Shown piece after piece: positions 62,238 through 64,000 of a DNA stretch of 64,000 nucleotides. The stretch's first letter is position 1. Every line of letters starts with the position of its first letter. The position numbers were made by a program, and so were the translations under genes. Source of the DNA: Thalassoglobus neptunius (GTDB taxonomy: Bacteria; Planctomycetota; Planctomycetia; Planctomycetales; Planctomycetaceae). Location: NCBI RefSeq assembly GCF_007859735.1, contig NZ_SIHI01000012.1, forward strand, positions 1-64,000, written 5' to 3'. The notes below the pieces were generated by a model. The model was not told where the DNA came from and ran no database searches. It was given only the letters and a program-made list of their open reading frames with translations.

Positions 62238-64000
62238 TTAGTCTTCGTTTGATCCAAGGTAAGATCGGTCAATTCCCAAGAGAACCTTCAAACTTGTCGA
62301 CGCGATTCCGAGGGCGATCCCAATCATAATGGCGCGATTTCCGGCGGTATTGAAAATCTTCATGATGTAGACGGTCATCTGGTCAATTCGCAGTGCCGAA
62401 TATTGTTCGGGAATCCAGACTGTCATGGCTGTTCCGAGATAAGTTCGGCCGAGCAGCACGATGAAAGCCGTTCCCAGCAACAGAGTTGCTTCCAGGTTTT
62501 TGGCACGGAACGCCCGAAACGCCGCCGAGGCCACGTAAAACGCCAATAACGCGAAGGTTGTCGTCATCAGCGGCTGAAGCACGTACTCGTAAGTCCACCA
62601 GAACGGGTTTCCTTGGGCGCTGAATTCACCGGACCATGGGTATTTCACTTGATGAGCAGCGATGAACAGTTCGCCGACTGCGACGTCCCAGGAATACATT
62701 TCAGCAGCGGGAACGAAGAGAAACTCTTGTTGATCCCTTGAGAGTGGGCCGACTTTTAGAAGTCCGATCCCCAGATTTTTCTTCCGCGTGGCTTCCCGTT
62801 CCAATCCATTCCAGAATCCCGTGATCGCCGTTTTTTGTTCGTCAATGAGCGGGCCAAGTGATTCGAGTTCACTGACCAAGGCTGTGATATCAACGCTTCC
62901 ACTCTCAATGAAAGAGCTGATGGTCTCTTCTTGAGCGGAATTCAATAGCACAGGATCAGGAGCCAGATGCACGGGAACGAGATCCAGAACTCCGGAATCT
63001 CGCTCCTCGACAAGTTCCCCCGCGGTTTTTGGCGTTCCTGGACGAATTCCCGCCGAGTTGATGACCAGTGGAAGTGCACTCAATCCGGGATCGGTCCGCA
63101 AAATCTGGTCGAGAACTTCGACCTGCTCCTCATTCAATTCGGGACCGCGTTCTTCCAGTTCCGTCTGGAATTCTTCGATTTGCGCATCGGTTAATGGAAG
63201 TGCGGGAAGAAAGCCCGCCCAGAGATTCGCGATTTTGTCGCGAAGTGCAATGGACATCGGGCCGACAATTGTCAGCTCCCCATCGGCGTATTGGATTCGA
63301 CTCGATTCTGAATCGGGGATCGTGAACGCTTCCGGCGGTTCGACGGAGATCGACGTCTCGACATTGGTCAATTCGATCAGTTTGTCGACAGCCTGTTGCG
63401 AAAATTCATTGTCGGGCAGGTCATCAAGAAGCTGTTGTTCAAGCTCTTCAGTCAGCACTCCGGACACAGCAAGTGCTTCATGGTCGGCATAATACTTGAC
63501 CTTGCCACCAACGTTTTCCGGCTGAGTCAAATCGAAGAGTTCTTCGACAAGCCTTTTCCAGTTGAGTGTCTCACCGTATTTCAGAAGGTCTTCCTTCTGA
63601 TTTTCGCTCATCCAGCCGCGAAAGTTCAGTTTTCCGTTGTCGACACTCAGCTGTCTGCGAACTGACGCGGGAACCGGTTCTCGATCACCCCGCTCCGGCA
63701 GCTGTTCATCCACCGAAAACTCCGGCATCATGGCAACAGGAAACGGAACGAAGGTTTCTCCGTAGTATTCAACGTTCGGTGTGGGTGGGCTTCCGACCTT
63801 GAGCAGCCCCAGCAGAAGTGTGCCGAGAAAAGCAACAATCGTCACGGCCGAATATCCCCAGCCTGCCTGCTGGTCGCTGATGCTCTTCAAATGCAACTTC
63901 AGAAGATTTCCGCCACCGAGAATGAAAGCGAGTGCTGCGAGGATGTCGAACCAAATTGCCGCACCCTCACCCCATTCCTGAATTGCAGGAAGAAAGAAGG
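62238..64000 (-). CDS. Unknown large membrane protein, N-terminus beyond window edge
   Basis: The frame stays open to the right edge: before the first listed Leu codon it reads WFDILAALAFILGGGNLLKL and more, so the gene is partial here (>587 residues). It has an N-terminal pair of helices (the second at AVTIVAFLGTLLLGLLKVG), a large soluble region of about 400 residues with several Glu-rich helices, and four C-terminal helices (ATLLLGTAFIVLLGRTYLG; RAIMIGIALGIASTSLKVLLG). It ends IDRSYLGSNED. The family is not recognised; its C-terminal block looks like a planctomycete-type membrane module. Function unknown. Confidence 0.75.
   Translation of the reverse strand, partial: FFLPAIQEWGEGAAIWFDILAALAFILGGGNLLKLHLKSISDQQAGWGYSAVTIVAFLGTLLLGLLKVGSPPTPNVEYYGETFVPFPVAMMPEFSVDEQLPERGDREPVPASVRRQLSVDNGKLNFRGWMSENQKEDLLKYGETLNWKRLVEELFDLTQPENVGGKVKYYADHEALAVSGVLTEELEQQLLDDLPDNEFSQQAVDKLIELTNVETSISVEPPEAFTIPDSESSRIQYADGELTIVGPMSIALRDKIANLWAGFLPALPLTDAQIEEFQTELEERGPELNEEQVEVLDQILRTDPGLSALPLVINSAGIRPGTPKTAGELVEERDSGVLDLVPVHLAPDPVLLNSAQEETISSFIESGSVDITALVSELESLGPLIDEQKTAITGFWNGLEREATRKKNLGIGLLKVGPLSRDQQEFLFVPAAEMYSWDVAVGELFIAAHQVKYPWSGEFSAQGNPFWWTYEYVLQPLMTTTFALLAFYVASAAFRAFRAKNLEATLLLGTAFIVLLGRTYLGTAMTVWIPEQYSALRIDQMTVYIMKIFNTAGNRAIMIGIALGIASTSLKVLLGIDRSYLGSNED

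Overview
The window looks like chromosome from a planctomycete (order Planctomycetales is my best inference). The evidence is family content: a DUF1598 protein, a PEP-CTERM protein, HRD-type Ser/Thr kinases joined to membrane or GYF-like tails, an FHA-like protein, many secreted proteins and lipoproteins of unknown function, a degenerate sulfatase, a TMTC-like glycosyltransferase with a short TPR tail, and a DAP-type peptidoglycan gene (dapF). Gene density is moderate, there are several 0.3-1.4 kb gaps, and GTG starts are common. No rRNA, tRNA or CRISPR array was recognised.

Layout. 1-0.24 kb: the right end of an IS5-family element (transposase C-terminus plus inverted repeat). 0.36-8 kb: YeeE/YedE half-transporter, YgfZ, glutaredoxin-like protein, LutA-type Fe-S protein, nrdR with an overlapping partner gene, and a DUF1598/secreted-protein pair whose junction carries an intrinsic-terminator hairpin inside a signal-peptide coding sequence. 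8-14 kb: mutM, a PEP-CTERM protein, a 1.4 kb non-coding stretch with two strong hairpins, serC, a lipoprotein. 14-19.5 kb: a compact pilin cassette (Flp-like pilin, TadE-like protein, small membrane protein, CpaA-type prepilin peptidase, exported protein) with no secretion ATPase or secretin, then a Cys-cluster secreted protein and a pseudo-sulfatase lipoprotein. 19.5-26.5 kb: MacB-type ABC pair, glucan phosphorylase overlapping a HEAT-repeat protein, DUF58 protein. 26.9-34.5 kb: PhoR-like kinase, TMTC-like membrane enzyme, aroH, CYTH protein, def, and two unknowns. 35-44 kb: kinase with GYF-like domain, aspS, then an FHA-like protein / membrane kinase / membrane protein set, and a coiled-coil protein. 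44-50.9 kb: mostly unknowns, an SGNH-like protein with a coding minisatellite, and scpB. 51.4-64 kb: glmS, dapF, a Tat-exported TIM-barrel protein, a TPR lipoprotein, ruvB, ubiA/mqnP-like, an IscA-like protein and three unknown membrane proteins, the last one cut by the right edge.

The strongest non-gene signal is a dispersed intergenic repeat of about 107 bp present three times (26.7, 30.5 and 53.4 kb). Two copies align without gaps at about 89 of 107 positions, in opposite orientations, and have TAGAGCA-type ends, like a small non-autonomous element. Other notable signals are the hairpin inside a signal peptide at 6.08 kb, the isolated pilin cassette, two apparent pseudo-enzymes that have lost their nucleophile (sulfatase, SGNH hydrolase), and in-frame micro-repeats in two genes.
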